A DNA stretch of 64,000 nucleotides from Dicyema japonicum. Taxonomy: Eukaryota; Dicyemida; Rhombozoa; Dicyemidae. The stretch covers positions 1 through 64,000 of the forward strand of contig RDEW01000023.1 in assembly GCA_011109175.1 (NCBI GenBank). Direction: 5' to 3'. A program made the translations under genes and the position numbers. The notes beneath the pieces are model-generated. The model saw only the letters and a list, made by a program, of their open reading frames with translations, was not told the DNA's origin and searched no databases. Of the stretch, positions 1 through 11,660 are shown in pieces. Position 1 is the stretch's first letter. Each line of letters starts with the position of its first letter.

Positions 1-52
1 TTAATAATATTATTTTATTAATCATAGTTTTATTAATCGTAACACTTGTCCA

Positions 53-667
53 ATGTTAGTGGTGTTATTGTTAGTAACATTAATCACTAATGAAGATTAC
101 TCATTCGAACTGGCGGATGGTCAAATGGAATGCTTTGGTCAGTTCTTAAAGGCTAACATGCCTTTGGAGTTTATTTACCAAGTAAGTATAACATTCATTG
201 TAGGTGTATTCGGGAGTCAACAATGAATTGGATGTATTCATATACAGACCCGACCATATACTACTAAAATCCTTTAGTAAGGAGTCCTACGGATATCTTG
301 ATGATGATATTAAACAAGAGGGATTCTACAGATTTTGCTTTGACAACAGTTTTTCCTACAGTTCGCACAAACTGGTGCACTTTAGTTTCAACCACTGGGA
401 TCACGAAGATGACGAGGAGTTGAACTCAGTGGGGGTCCTCAGTCAGGCAGAACATAGTTTATCGAAAATGCATAATTTATTGGAGACAATTGGGAGTGAC
501 ATTAAGGAAATTTCTATTATGGAGAGGAATGATGAAAATTATGCGGATATCATATTTAACTCAATTCTGACATGGGGATGGTTAACTTTGTGGCTATTGT
601 GGCGATTCAGGTGACCTACATTCTTTTTGTGAGGGATTTTTTTAGTGGGAGAAGAAGTTTGGGTTGA
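53..667 (+). CDS. p24/TMED family cargo receptor (GOLD domain), one frameshift
   Basis: Type I membrane protein of the p24 (TMED) family, which cycles between ER and Golgi as a COPI/COPII cargo adaptor. The ATG at 53 opens a hydrophobic signal peptide (MLVVLLLVTLIT). Exon 1 is 53-181, a 22-nt GT-AG intron is 182-203, and exon 2 begins at 204. The GOLD domain follows (FSFNHWD, YRFCFDNSFS), then a heptad-rich helix. The transmembrane helix and tail (AIQVTYILFVRDFF, ending with the family's FF and basic residues) are in another frame, entered at the GGGG run near 574-577. One missing base there restores spacing to TMED proteins exactly, so this is either a sequencing indel or an early inactivating change. 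About 197 residues if read through, normal for the family. Closest in feel to TMED3/TMED7, but the subfamily is not certain. Confidence 0.85.
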
Positions 668-1653
668 TTTTTGGGTTATTATTTACTTTTAATGTTTCTA
701 TATAAGTTAGTTATATGTGCATGGTTATGTATTCTGGGGGATAATAGGAAATTATTATTGTCTAAATCCTCTTCTGTCCAAAAAGTGTTCCATGGAGAGT
801 TTTAGTATTCGCGATCTAAACCATACCTCTATTCTCCTCACTAATTCCTTTAGTCTCCCTTTGAAAGCGCATGTGACTTGGACATATTATGACATCAGCC
901 GCATAAATCAGTGGTCTCGTAGTTGAAAAGGTCGGATTTGCAATTGTCTGAGGGATAATGGAAGATGATGTAGGATTGCTTATTCCCCTAACTCGTAACG
1001 ATGTAAAATGTAAACTCTTCTGTGGTAGCATTCACTAATACAAAATTGCGTGATTTATTATTGGATTTGTAGTACGTGCATATTGGGGGTTGTTTATTTA
1101 TGCCTTAAAGAATTAGGAATATTTGTAGATCGGCTTGATATGTTGTTGGCTAGCTCGTTATTTCTAAGACGCTATGTTACATTTTTATGAAAAGATAACA
1201 AATTCATAGGTATCTCAAACACGGGCAACTAGACTTGATCAAAACTGGGGCGGATTACCTTTTCTTTGGTTGATATGAAAAGTAATCCTTGTTGTGTTAT
1301 GTTCAGTATATAAACGTTTTATAAACTCCATGTGGTGATCTCAGTCCACTTGTCTAATATTGAAGGCCAGGAAAAACATCGACTGTTTTTTCGAAACCAT
1401 ACAGATTTTTCATCTGTGTATGTGGTCACTCCCAATATCCGTCGAAAAACTGGATGCTCCGCGTTAGATAAGGTGCGGAACCAGGAAAACTCCTGCCTTG
1501 TCTCCATGAAGGTTCATTTTCGATAGATTTATTCCCCATGCGTTGCAATTTATTTAAGTAATAATGGGGTCACCGAGAAAGAAAGACAATAAAAGGTCAA
1601 ACTATTAGGTGACCCCTTTCACCAAGATCAGTCATATCATCCTTTGTCTAGAT
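668..1653. other. Gene-free stretch with degenerate repeat traces
   Basis: No convincing gene is seen. A minus-strand reading around 816-1031 contains IYAADVII, a possible decayed reverse-transcriptase YADD motif. At 1545-1615 lies a degenerate copy (minus strand) of the LINE/SINE 3' tail found elsewhere in the window, recognisable by a T-rich TTATTTA start followed by an AGAAAGA block. Confidence 0.4.
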
Positions 1654-1815
1654 CAGTGGTTCTCAACCTTTTTTGGTCGTGGACCCCTTGTGAGTGAATA
1701 AAAAAATTTGCGGACCCCAACATATTTTTACAAGTTTTTTGTCAAAAAATTATTACTTTTCTAAAAACAATTTATATGTACCCATTTTATTTAACAAACA
1801 ATAAAAAAGTTAATA
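1654..1815. mobile_element. hAT transposon end or MITE
   Basis: The sequence starts with CAGTGGTTCTCAACCT, a classic hAT terminal inverted repeat. The 8 bases just before it (1646-1653, GTCTAGAT) match the nTCTAGAn target preference of hAT elements. The GGACCCC-containing inner part is also typical of these ends. The opposite end was not found before the LINE that starts at about 1815, so this may be a truncated end. Confidence 0.65.
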
Positions 1816-1818
1816 TAT

Positions 1819-3290
1819 TTAATAATCAACAACCTTCCTAACCTGCCTGTTCGCCAGGTTCGATTCTGGTTGCTGAGACAACTCCGATAGCTCCTTGTCC
1901 AATTGAACCATCTTCCCATATGACATCTCAGGTCTGCCTCTATACTCCAGTGTCAAGCTCTCTAGGGTCCGCTTTAACACAGTGGACTGTAGATAGGCCT
2001 GGAGCTTCCTATCTACCCCCAACTGCTTCAGATAACCCTTGTGATACTTTGTTGCAATTCCTTCCCACGTAATTACTATAGGAATAACGAGGACCTTGCA
2101 ACCAAGCATCTGCCCCATCTCGTTTGCAAGAAAGTCATACTTCCTTTTTTTCTCCACCTCCACAGTCAGCAAACGGTCTTGAAACGTGATGGCAACCTCT
2201 ATGATAAGGACTTGGCCAGACTCCTTATCGTCTACCAAAATGTCCGGTTTACTGTGCTTGACTAGCACCGATCTACGGATAACACTGTCTACCTTAATTT
2301 GGACCCTGGTGTTTTCTACTACAGATTGCACCTTATGAGTCCGCAACTTTCTGGTGTGGCGAATACTTATTGACTTACAGTGGGGACATGTATTTGTTGA
2401 TCGACCCCAAAAAATATTGCGGTCTTGCATATACGTGTACAACGCCTCCGATCGAGGTGAGTTGTCACCGTATTTTAGCCATATTGTCGACGACTTAAGG
2501 TCGACATGTGGGTTGTCCAATGCTCTGAAGAGGACCTTATGAAGGCTTTTTAAGTTGATCTTTTCCATCAAATTATTATATTGTAATTCGATCAACGCCT
2601 TCACATTTACTAGCCCACCATCATCAACACCATACTTAGCAGACAAAAAAGGTCTGATAGTGCCTAGGTGGGTTGCCCGTGTTTTCTCGGTCGTTATTAT
2701 GGCGTGCTTCCTAGCAGACACACTTGACCCAGCTATCAGGGTGTCGTGCATTCGCATTAGGATGCGCTCACTTAGTTGGACTACTCCACACAGTCCACGG
2801 CCGAATTTATCACGGGGTAAATATAGTCTCTCCTTATTGGCTGCCAGCACATGGACATGGTTCTCTCTGAGTACTCCACGGATCATAACATCCATCTCAT
2901 CATACTATTTGGGCTCAAACTCCACAACACCTATGTAGTAGTTTAGCAGCGAGATAGCATACTCATTTAATGCTAGGAACAAATTCCTTGCATTTAGAGA
3001 CGTCTTACACAATAAAGCTGCTTTTTACGGATGCCTTCAGTCTCAGGCATTATAAGGGACTTTGGAGATTCGGTAACACCCAGATACTTATATCCTTCGT
3101 GTTCCTCTAGGACTCTTACTAACTCGCTACATACTTGCGTGTTAGTCGCAGACTTTGAATAATTCAAATCTAGTCCTATGCTCTCAAAGAATTCCCTGGC
3201 ACAGACCCCCATGGAGTAGAGCTCCTCGGCTGTTCGAGCATACATCTTCAGGTCATCGATAATGTATTGGGTTTAATAAGACATCTACGA
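1819..3290 (-). mobile_element. R2/R4-like LINE: RT thumb, zinc finger and RLE endonuclease
   Basis: C-terminal half of a non-LTR retrotransposon with a restriction-like endonuclease. At 2994-3290 (minus) the reverse-transcriptase catalytic block reads IIDDLKMYARTAEELY, in the DDLK style of the R2/R4/NeSL group, followed by NYSKSATN and YKYLG. The long open frame 1819-2895 (358 aa) carries a CPHC...H...H zinc knuckle near residues 168-185, then the nuclease signature KPDILVDD...EVAITF...KRKYDFLANE (PD...D/E...K type). About 100 nt between the two frames are not in one frame. The 5' part of the element is missing. The open state of 358 codons suggests this is one of the younger copies in the window. 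Confidence 0.8.
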
Positions 3291-3300
3291 TTAAATTTTC

Positions 3301-3513
3301 ATGCCGGATGACTCGCCTATGTGGTGGCATCGCTCTCTTGAAGTGTTGGAAAAGAGTCTTAAACTCCCTATCCCGCAACCATGGAGGCTCGTATGGTGTC
3401 GGATCCTGCTCCTTTCCTGTGGAGATGTGGGGGAAAATCCTAGACCAGATCTAGTCATAATACAAATTAACATAAAATTGGAATTCTTAAGGCTTTTACG
3501 CGACCATCGTTAG
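3301..3513 (+). mobile_element. LINE fragment with degenerate 2A-like motif
   Basis: A 70-codon open frame contains LLLSCGDVGENPRPD. This resembles the GDVExNPGP ribosome-skipping signal, which is known at the start of several non-LTR retrotransposon proteins. The final NPGP is NPRP here, so skipping would probably be lost. The frame runs on into IIQIN, a possible start of an APE endonuclease. Confidence 0.45.
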
Positions 3514-3516
3514 AGC

Positions 3517-4075
3517 TTCTATACAAAGAATTTGTTCTACTGAGTATCGAGTGCGCCTGTGCTGCATGGATTATCCCTTTATCACTATCGCACAGAGCAA
3601 GCTGGAAGTGTTATTTAGGGTCCTGGCTCAATGCCTTCCCATACGGGCATTTGGTACTCGACTAAAATACAATCCGCGTTTGAGTTACTCTTTGGCTAGG
3701 CCTTGACGTCTGCTTGCAACACCAATGCCGATGTGATGGTTGAAGGAAAAAGATGGGGTGCGTCATAAACGGATACTATCAAATGGGAATTTGCTCAAGT
3801 CATCGTTGCACACGGTTCCAGAGCAAGCACTGTTGAGTGTTTGAAAAGCCGAAAGTACCACGGCATTGTTGACCGGTTCATTTTCCAGCCAATCACGTTA
3901 AGACATTTGGCGTCATTGGTCCGAGCACGTCTTTAGCATAAGAATGAACCTAGATGATGCAATGGCTTTTCCAGAACATTGGGATTGCAGTTATGAGTGG
4001 TAACTCCCATTGTGTGCTTAAAGCATGCAGACCATAGTGGAGACCTGTCACAACAACTTTATTTTATTAATAAAA
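3517..4075 (+). mobile_element. C-terminal remnant of a PHD-RT-RLE type LINE
   Basis: Read across several frames, this stretch shows the C-terminal order of family C described at 32.9-36.0 kb: GSWLNAFPYG, then GLDVCLQHQCRC, then KTFGVIGPSTS, then IAVMSGNSH. Frameshifts and stops are frequent. An A/T-rich tail with TTTTATTAATAAAAAT closes it near 4075. Confidence 0.6.
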
Positions 4076-5060
4076 ATTAATTTAAATGTTCAAATAAAAG
4101 CATTACGGAAAGTAGTGTTTGACTGGGCGTAAAATACAATGATTGCATTCTTATTGGTAGTATTAGTGAGTGAATATGAGTTACCTAATAATAAATTAAT
4201 GACTGACCTGCCTTTACGTTAAAATACGAATATTGGTTTGCCTGTGTTGGAGGACTGTCATTTATTTGTAATTTTACTGATCCTTCGTTTATAACACAAG
4301 ACTATGTTATAATAATAATAACTAGGTCTATGTTGTCCAAATTGCACATTTCTTTCCTTTTTGAACCATATATTATCATCTCCCCTGAGGCTATTCCATT
4401 TCTTCCACTCATGGGAAACATGAATATTTCGTACGAGTCACATTTGTGGTGCAAATCATTTTTGTTAAGAACGTGACCTGTCAGTTAATCGAAATTACAA
4501 CATTTTGATGAAATCTTTGTTTTCTTCTTAGACCGTGCATCCTTCTAAAAATAACAATAATCACACCACCATATTTAAAAACGAACCGCCTTTTATTATT
4601 TAAATTATTTAGTATAAATATTATTTAATTAATTATAATATATTATTAGCCACGCAGTCAGGGCAGCCGCTAAATAACCGTTTACTCTTTTTTACAAATA
4701 AAATCTACAGAAATCGTCACCTCAATTGACAAGATATATTATTTATCCAAATCATTGAAAATTATCTAATTCAAAATTTCTTGTCTAAAGACATAATACA
4801 GACCAATATCCATACTATGTACTTCTTAGATCAAGTTCACCCACATCTTTCCGTGGTACCATTGACAGCACGGTTTGAAAAAGACTTATCGGCTATTAAA
4901 CATTATTGAAAAGGGTCAATTTTACCTTGGATGGTCTCCAATCAAACCTTTGCCTCCTGAAAACTTTAATTTAGTGATTTTATAAGGTTTTTAATTCTGT
5001 TTCAGAAAATCTTTATGATAAAGAGTTTCTTGAAATTCAAAACATTCAAATGATTGTTTG
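4076..5060. other. AT-rich non-coding stretch
   Basis: About 1 kb with no supported gene, no clear repeat and no open frame worth reporting. Confidence 0.5.
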
Positions 5061-5700
5061 ATAACTTAACAACGACCTACTAATACTATTATACAGATGA
5101 CACGATCCTTACATTGACAACTGTGTCTAACAACCAGCTGGATATAAAAAACAACGAGATATTTAATTTATTAACTCAGGGAATTACACTAGAGTTTTCT
5201 GTAAGGCTTCGATTTGAAGAATGCCTGATTTTACCAAAAACACATCTGCTCTCATTTGAAGGACCAACCAGTAGGAATTTCGTGGGATCACACAAAGTAT
5301 ATAATAAACGAAGCAGCAAGCCAGTACCTCGGCACGCGGGAGATGGCCAGTAAGGGTCGGACGACACATACAGAACTAGTAAAGAAGCTAGCAAAGGAGT
5401 TAAAAGAAATCCATACAAAAAAAACTAAACGAAAAAGACACTCCTCCAATGCAAAACGGTTTCGTGGAAGACCAGAACTACCCTCCCGGTCGTTCTACAA
5501 AACGATCTGAAAGCCGTGAAGAAAACATTGGCATCTGGTGACGATCTGGACTCACTGAGGGACCTAGCAAAGAACAGAAGAGTTTGGAGCAACCTAACTA
5601 ATTCTCATATTTTTTGCTGCACATAAATATTATGGCTCTCGTGAAAGTGCTAATAATATCAATTTCTACTTCAAATATAAGGACTTGCGACTGTGAACGT
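5061..5700 (+). mobile_element. LINE A fragment (RT catalytic motif joined to 3' end)
   Basis: A reverse-transcriptase motif YYTDDTIL is encoded near 5088-5112. After an unrelated-looking stretch the C-terminus of LINE A follows: FRGRPELP, then SGDDLDSLRDLAKNRR, then the end YGSRESA with AATAAT. The last 200 nt closely match the LINE A copy ending at about 53.7 kb. The middle of the element is deleted or rearranged. Confidence 0.65.
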
Positions 5701-5916
5701 GCTTCACATTACTTTAATATTTCCAAGTGTTGTAGTAAGAATATTTAATCTTTTAATGACAACCTCTCCGCTGGAGTAAAGAAGAGAAAGATCCTTTTTG
5801 GAAACCAGCAGGTAAATGACATTTTTGATTTGTGTGGATTCAATGACATTTTTAGGAATTGAAGAAGGCAAGAAAAAAACCCAAAGACAATAAATAAACC
5901 CATTTATTGTTAAATA

Positions 5917-7450
5917 TTACTCAAATTCGTTAATTGTGTAGTTTAAAACTGATTTTTGAATATAATTAAGGGAGTCAAAAAAATCAGAATTATCATAGTT
6001 TATTCTAAACAGACCTTCAAATTTTTTACTATTTTCAATCAAGTAAATTGCTTTGTCGTATTGCTTGGATTCCACAATATACGATAGGACAGGATTTACA
6101 TCGTTGTTACATTTTTCCAACATTGTACAGATCCTGGGAGTTATATTCACCCTTGTGTGTCACAGTTCGAATACCTTTTATTCAAAATTACTTGTTTCAG
6201 TAATTTATGATCATTATTTTCAAGTAAGTACTCAACAAGACACTCTGATAGTTCTCTACTCCACTTTATCTGTTCGTAGCTTCCATTCGCTAGAGCTTCA
6301 CAATATAGCATCCCCACGTGGTTAGTGTCCGAGGCTTCTAATAATAAGGAAAATAACTACCATTTTTAAATTTATTGAAAATATCAACATTTCTGAGAAT
6401 AGGACAGTGAACTGCTATTAAAGCAGCCTTTTTGTATTTTTTACCGTCAAAGTGATGATAAAACAGTTTTATATATTTGTTGATGTTTTCCTGCATTTTT
6501 TCATAATTTATATCCAATTCGTCTATAATTAATACATTTTACGCCTATTTCTAGGAGATCCTGGGTTTTTATTGAATCACAGAGATTACCGACTATATTG
6601 ATGTTGGATGGAAGCCCACTCTCGATGTGACTTTTAGCAATATTGATCACATTCATCATTTTTTCTTCTCGGCACTTTAGAATCCGGTTTTGGGCCAACA
6701 ATTTGTCTCGTTCTTTGGTAGTGTCCACCAAAAAGTCAATGCCCGTTGTCCACTCGTCATTTGAAACAAAATATCTCTTCTTAAAATTCAACTTTTCTAA
6801 CTCCTGGTCGATCCTCACACCTTTTTCGATTAAATACTCAATGTCAGCGTCTTTCTCATCAGAAATTTCTTAACTAAAGAAACATGGAAATACTTAAGTG
6901 ACCCGACCCTGACGGATTGTTCCTTTCCCTTCGTAGATTGTAAATTTTCTCATTTTGACTGTCAACCAAGTTTTGAACAAACTCACAATCTAGTTTCAGG
7001 TTGTTATTCTCAGATTTTAAATCATCATATCTGGTGGATGAAGCAAATGTAAACTTTTCTTGTAGGTCTTCATAGGCATCTTGATAGTTTTGATTATTTT
7101 GATGATTGAGGAGTATCCTCCGATCCTGCAGGAGCTTTTCATTCCTTAACTGAATTTCGTTTCTGATGTGTTTGAAAAATTCGTTATACTCGGTGTTGAT
7201 TTTCTGACATATTTTTATAGTTTCTCATTTCACCAATCAACTTTGGTAATGTCATGACTTACAATTTCAAATTGTTCGTTTGTCTCAACTATTATTTCTT
7301 GATAGTCTTTATCCCCAATCAGGGAGTTTAGGTTTTCCTGTATTTTGTAGTAATTCCTTAACATTGCCTATTAGAATCCCCTTGGTTACACTACGATTAT
7401 TACTTTCTATAATTATTCATAAATTTTATTACTGCATAGTCCTTGGCAAC
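5917..7450 (-). CDS. Coiled-coil protein with clathrin-linker-like C-terminus, 5' end lost or displaced
   Basis: A multi-exon gene read on the minus strand. Upstream exons encode a charged coiled coil (FFKHIRNEIQLRNEKLLQD, LRRERNN), downstream exons a helical region (YHHFDGKKYKKAALIAVHCP, LVEYLLENNDHKLLKQVI, YIVESKQYDKAIYLIENS). Four introns fit well at 7368-7391 (24 nt), 7241-7262 (22), 6869-6893 (25) and 6338-6360 (23). A possible 22-nt GC-AG intron lies at 6523-6544. Joining near 7215 and near 6135 is unclear: one needs a single-base shift, the other a 17-nt or 41-nt intron. The FDGKKYKKAALIAVHCP stretch recalls clathrin heavy-chain linker proteins such as CLHC1, but this is a tentative likeness. 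LINE E ends at about 7490, directly against the first visible exon, so the true start was probably cut off by that insertion. Confidence 0.5.
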
Positions 7451-7484
7451 CACTTGGGTCTCCTGTTCGTAATGGAAACTCACT

Positions 7485-9625
7485 ATTTATTTATTGAAAA
7501 ACCCAAAGACCACCAATCAATTCGCTAAATTAAGTTATCTTAGCCTCCAACATATCTCGATTTCTCTTCTAATGCTTTGCCAACCGCGTTCCTGAAGTGT
7601 CTTCATTTATTTCTGCAGAGGAATTCTATCGGAGTGCACTTTTTAATGCCAATCTGAATTCCTACGCATGAACCGCTCTCTCTGAATGGGATTCCTAGCT
7701 CCTTGCATATATGTAGTAAGCCCTGGCCATTTCTTACCGTCGCCTTTTCTGAAAGGAGACTGTGGACGGATATGGTGTCTGATTGCATATTTCGCATGAT
7801 TCTCCGCCTGAGAGAGTTAATACGCTCGACTCTCGTAGAAGGAATAGCGAATTTCCAAGCATAACAGGCATATTCAACCGTCAGCACAATGACTAGAAGA
7901 TATAATTTGCTGATACAAGCAGTAGGTGGGAAGGGGCTCGTCTTTATAATGGCTTTTAATACGTTCCATTTTCAAAGACCTTTGGTTAATAAATAAATAG
8001 AGACCCTTGGTTAAAATTTCCTCCATGTGACTGGAGAACGTCATAAGAGAGTCGATTGTCACTCAAAGGAAGGAGACTTGTCCTTGCAGCAATAATTAGG
8101 TCGTCCGCGTAAGATAAAAACAGTGTCCTGATCATGATAGTAGATAAATCGTGTAGAAATATGTTAAATAAGAGAGGAGACAGAAAGGAGCTTTGTGGGA
8201 CCCCATTCGGGAGTAATTTTGATTTTGAAGTAATTTTTCCAATTCGGACTCTTCCATGTCGGCCATTTAAAGAAATTTTCAAGCCATAGCATGATGTTCG
8301 GATGTAAGTTTTTAGTTTAAGATCTTCTTTGTTAGGAGTGTCATCGGAACCGTGTGGAAGGCTTTCTGTATATCTATAGACATCAGAGCCGTCCGTAAGT
8401 GCGTCTTCATGTTGAAGACGTCTGTGATGAACTGGGAAACAGATTCCTAATGCGTCGTTGTAGAACGGCTAGATCTGAAGCCATGTTGAAAATCAGGAAA
8501 TTGTAGAACTGAAAAGATTAACATTAGTACAAGTTTTTTTAACACTTTTGACAAGGCATAAGTTATAGAGACATGGTGGTAAGAGGATGGTCTTTTGATT
8601 TACAGGCTTGAAGATTGGAGTAATTCTTCCATATATTTGGTATTGTGTGGGAATTTATAAAATAGTTATACAGTCTTGATAACATGATAAAGTCATTGGT
8701 GTTTGATATGAATAGCACAGACACCGTCGGGGCCACAGGCTCGGGTAGAAATTCTTTTTCACATCGTAGGTAGTGAAGAATGTAGTATATCCTGTCTTTG
8801 TGGACCACATCGTTTGTCATGCAGAGAGCAAAAGAATTTCTGGCTGATCGACAAATAGTATTTCATAAGGTTATTAGCAATTTTCCGTGCGTGTTACGGG
8901 ACAAGGGTAACGATTTCTACTCCGCCGCCATCTTTCTTTGTGAGGATGTTGATACTTCTTAGTGTCTTCCAGAAAGTTCCAAATGTGTTCTTGTGGCATA
9001 TTTGACCAACAAGCCGACTCCACTAGTGTCTGGTTAGCATGAATTAGTCGGGAAATTCTGTGATTTTGAGAGCGTGTGGACTATATAGAGCCATCTGATT
9101 GCATTCCGGTTTTCTTCAAAGCATCCCGTTTCTTGATAAATTCCAGAATGCCCAAAAATGGTTTCGGATAGAATTTTATGTAAGAGGATAATGTGATGAA
9201 CATTCATTTCGAATAACTTGACATTGTGGCTGTCTTGTCAACAGGGAAGTCTTCCACAGCGAGGCCCAATAGATAATTATTCACATATGTGCTGAATCCA
9301 AACCAATTTGCCTTCGAATAGTTTTTTGAACTTTGTAGAACATCTTGGCAGATAAATAGATCTTTTGAGTTTCAACACAATTGGGTTATGGTCGCTTGTA
9401 AAACCATAACTTAGGTTCTACATCACCAGACAGAGTAGTAAAGAGAAAACGGGGAATTGGTAGGCCACCCTTCTGAAGGTCTTAAAAGGGTAGAGAAGGT
9501 CGAACGGTTTTCTTCCATCACATGTTTTGACGTTAAAGTAGAGAATATAGAAATCATCAAAATCTCAATCCCTGTAACTACCTGTCTGGTAAATGAGCCA
9601 CTATATAGAAAAATTAGTTTCAAAG
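7485..9625 (-). mobile_element. LINE E (APE + RT), decayed copy
   Basis: A non-LTR element read on the minus strand. The 5' part (9423-9623) carries endonuclease-like EENRSTFSTLL. Reverse transcriptase follows with NGVPQSSFLSPLLFNIFLHDL and LSYADDLIIAARTS (7986-8282). A C-terminal segment TVEYACYAWKF...PIEFLCRN lies at 7603-7887. The 3' end near 7490 has AATAAATAAATAG. Frameshifts separate all parts. Another piece of the same family lies at 19.3-19.74 kb. Confidence 0.75.
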
Positions 9626-9963
9626 AACTGACTGTTTTACTCAGATACTCTGTCTACTCAAATATGTTCCCAAAATATAGATTGATGGTTCGGACTCTCT
9701 CAGAGATCAGTCAGATGTATATATATAAAATGCATTGAACTAACTTAATTTTTAACAAAAAAAGTTAAGTGCATAAAAATATAAGAAAATTTAATTCAAA
9801 GTTATAATGTTCAATGATGGTTAGATTTCTTGAGATTTTGTTTTTTCTGTCCCAAATTTGAATCATTGTTGACGGATTCTTTCAAAGGCTTGGTCCCCAC
9901 GTGTGGGTAGTTGTATTGACAGGTTTTGAATATTTTAGAAATCGCTATGATAAAATATAATAT
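9626..9963. other. Non-coding spacer downstream of the RhoGAP gene
   Basis: AT-rich spacer without a clear repeat. A further 25-nt intron just after the tyrosine codon at 9967-9969 could extend the RhoGAP protein by about 19 codons into this stretch, but the support is weak. Confidence 0.35.
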
Positions 9964-11014
9964 TCAAACATAGGCTGAGTAATCAATTTTTTGAGATTTG
10001 ATAAACTGAACCAATATATCTTCCCTCTCCAACCTTTCATCTTCCTTGATTACCCGCGTTGTGTAATTGTCTAACGGTTGAAATCCAACATTATCTTGTT
10101 GGCCCTATTAATCTCAACCGGATGGTACCGATATTTCATTGTTAAATACATCTATGAGGTAATTGATCAAATTATGTGGTAGTTCGTACAGTTTGTCTCC
10201 GTTTTGGATCATAAAGTCAACGATATCTATGCAGTCTTTCATATTATTCATTAAATCAAATTCAATCTGAAATTAGGATTAAATATACAGGAAACAATGT
10301 CGGAGTAAAAACTATGGCCAAATTCTTACTATTCATATTGGGGGACCGATGACCGATTTCATGGAGGAAACAAAATAAGTTGAATATTCCACACTGAATA
10401 TATCTCGGCATTAAACGAATTAAGATTGAGTAAGCAGTCAGTTTGTTGGTTTCTGTACATTCTAAACATTATTCCTAATATCCCACGTGGTGAAATCAGT
10501 CGGATGGCTTCAATAAATTCAAGTGGAATTACTGAAGGCTCAAATGTACGAAGGAGTCGTTTTAATGCACATGCCAACTCATGAATGGTAAAGTAGTTTT
10601 GCACTTTAAGGAACTCATCTTTTTTCAGCAGCTCAATGATCTTTGTGACTTTATCATTGTTTCCACTCAATCTGAAGATTCCCTCCATTAAGTAGTCTAT
10701 GGTAGATTACTCATATGACTACCCTTAAATGATTTAATTTTGTCCATCATCTGTTGGACTCTACTAATCAAGTTTAATTTAACAGAATCTTCTATGCTTA
10801 TCTTATATCTCTTACCTTTAACCACCGTTTTTTTATTGCTAAATTTGTGCATCTTTTTCTTTACTGGTACTTTAATTTCCATGAATTCGTGAACACACTC
10901 AACTTCTATGTACTGAAAGGCATGGATCATCATAACAGTCCTATAACTTTCAGGGTAGTTAATCATCATTGATATAATGAACTCTTCAAGCATCAAACTG
11001 TTCACAGATAACAT
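9964..11014 (-). CDS. RhoGAP domain protein
   Basis: GTPase-activating protein for Rho-family GTPases, 317 aa. Five exons are separated by four GT-AG introns: 10697-10722 (26 nt), 10462-10486 (25), 10267-10288 (22) and 10105-10128 (24). After splicing the frame is continuous and the coding length divides by three. The RhoGAP domain begins near residue 98 with DYLMEGIFRLSG; Arg106 sits in the arginine-finger position. Later family blocks are VIPLEFIEAIRLIS, a FCFLHEIG helix, and MNSKNLAIVFTPTLFP near residue 220. The first 97 residues are lysine-rich with no recognised domain. The ATG at 11014 follows an AT-rich spacer. An alternative 3' end by one more tiny intron is possible. Upstream lies an imperfect direct repeat. 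The gene looks intact. Confidence 0.85.
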
Positions 11015-11054
11015 TTAATGTAACTGAACGAAATACTCAATTTAAATATAACCG

Positions 11055-11150
11055 GTTCCTTTACGAATATTACTTCCTTAGACTTTGAATGAAATATATA
11101 GTGTTCCTTTACAAATATTACTTCCTCAAACTATATTGATTTAATTACTA
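11055..11150. repeat. Imperfect direct repeat, period about 48 bp, upstream of RhoGAP
   Basis: The block GTTCCTTTACGAATATTACT at 11055 recurs as GTTCCTTTACAAATATTACT at 11103, with similar bases following both. It lies 40-140 bp upstream of the RhoGAP start codon, so it could be promoter-related or a chance duplication. Confidence 0.6.
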
Positions 11151-11259
11151 CTATACTAAAATATTATTAATTCAAACAGCTATAGTAGTTTATTATTTAC
11201 CAATAAATCAATACTTTACAAAAAATGGCCAGTAAGGGTCTGCAAAGGCTTTCCCAGAC

Positions 11260-11660
11260 ACTTCTAACCCCTACACCAATTGAGGAATTAGTGAGGAAAA
11301 CCGGAGCCTTACTACCTCTAAAAAAGTCCGTCTCCTCTGTCCAGGTTAACCGGTGGAAGTATGGAGGGGCATCCAGCAGACTTCAGGGATCGCTTAACAA
11401 TTCCATTTATCGTATTATGTCTTGGGAATCGTCCTGCAAAAAAGGGCATGATGTCCATAACAGTCGACGGTACCACCGCACCGGCACTTGTGAGTCTGGT
11501 AAATCTTTAGTCAAAGTCTAATGGAGATACCGGTGCGGACAGTGTCGTCGTAAAGGTTGTTCCCGACGCTTTAAACTGGGAGGGCATCTTCCAGTGACTA
11601 GACAGACACGTCCGTGTTGGTTTGATTGGTTCAGAAGCATCTCTTATTTCACAGAAGGGC
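11260..11660 (-). mobile_element. LINE C C-terminal segment, left arm of an inverted pair
   Basis: Read on the minus strand, this matches the C-terminal part of family C (the block around GTFLDDECVRTGIS and the CRCG zinc motif), with many changes. The same segment occurs on the plus strand at 12100-12540. The two arms are alignable over roughly 300-400 bp. Confidence 0.65.

Noticed and set aside
2041-2938. Plus-strand open frames (up to 127 codons) opposite the R2/R4-like LINE
   Set aside because: They are antisense shadows of the 358-codon minus-strand frame, which has clear zinc-finger and nuclease motifs.
6130-6150. 17-nt intron in the coiled-coil gene
   Set aside because: It would fit the frame but lies outside the 22-26 nt range of all other introns; a 41-nt alternative or an indel is equally possible.
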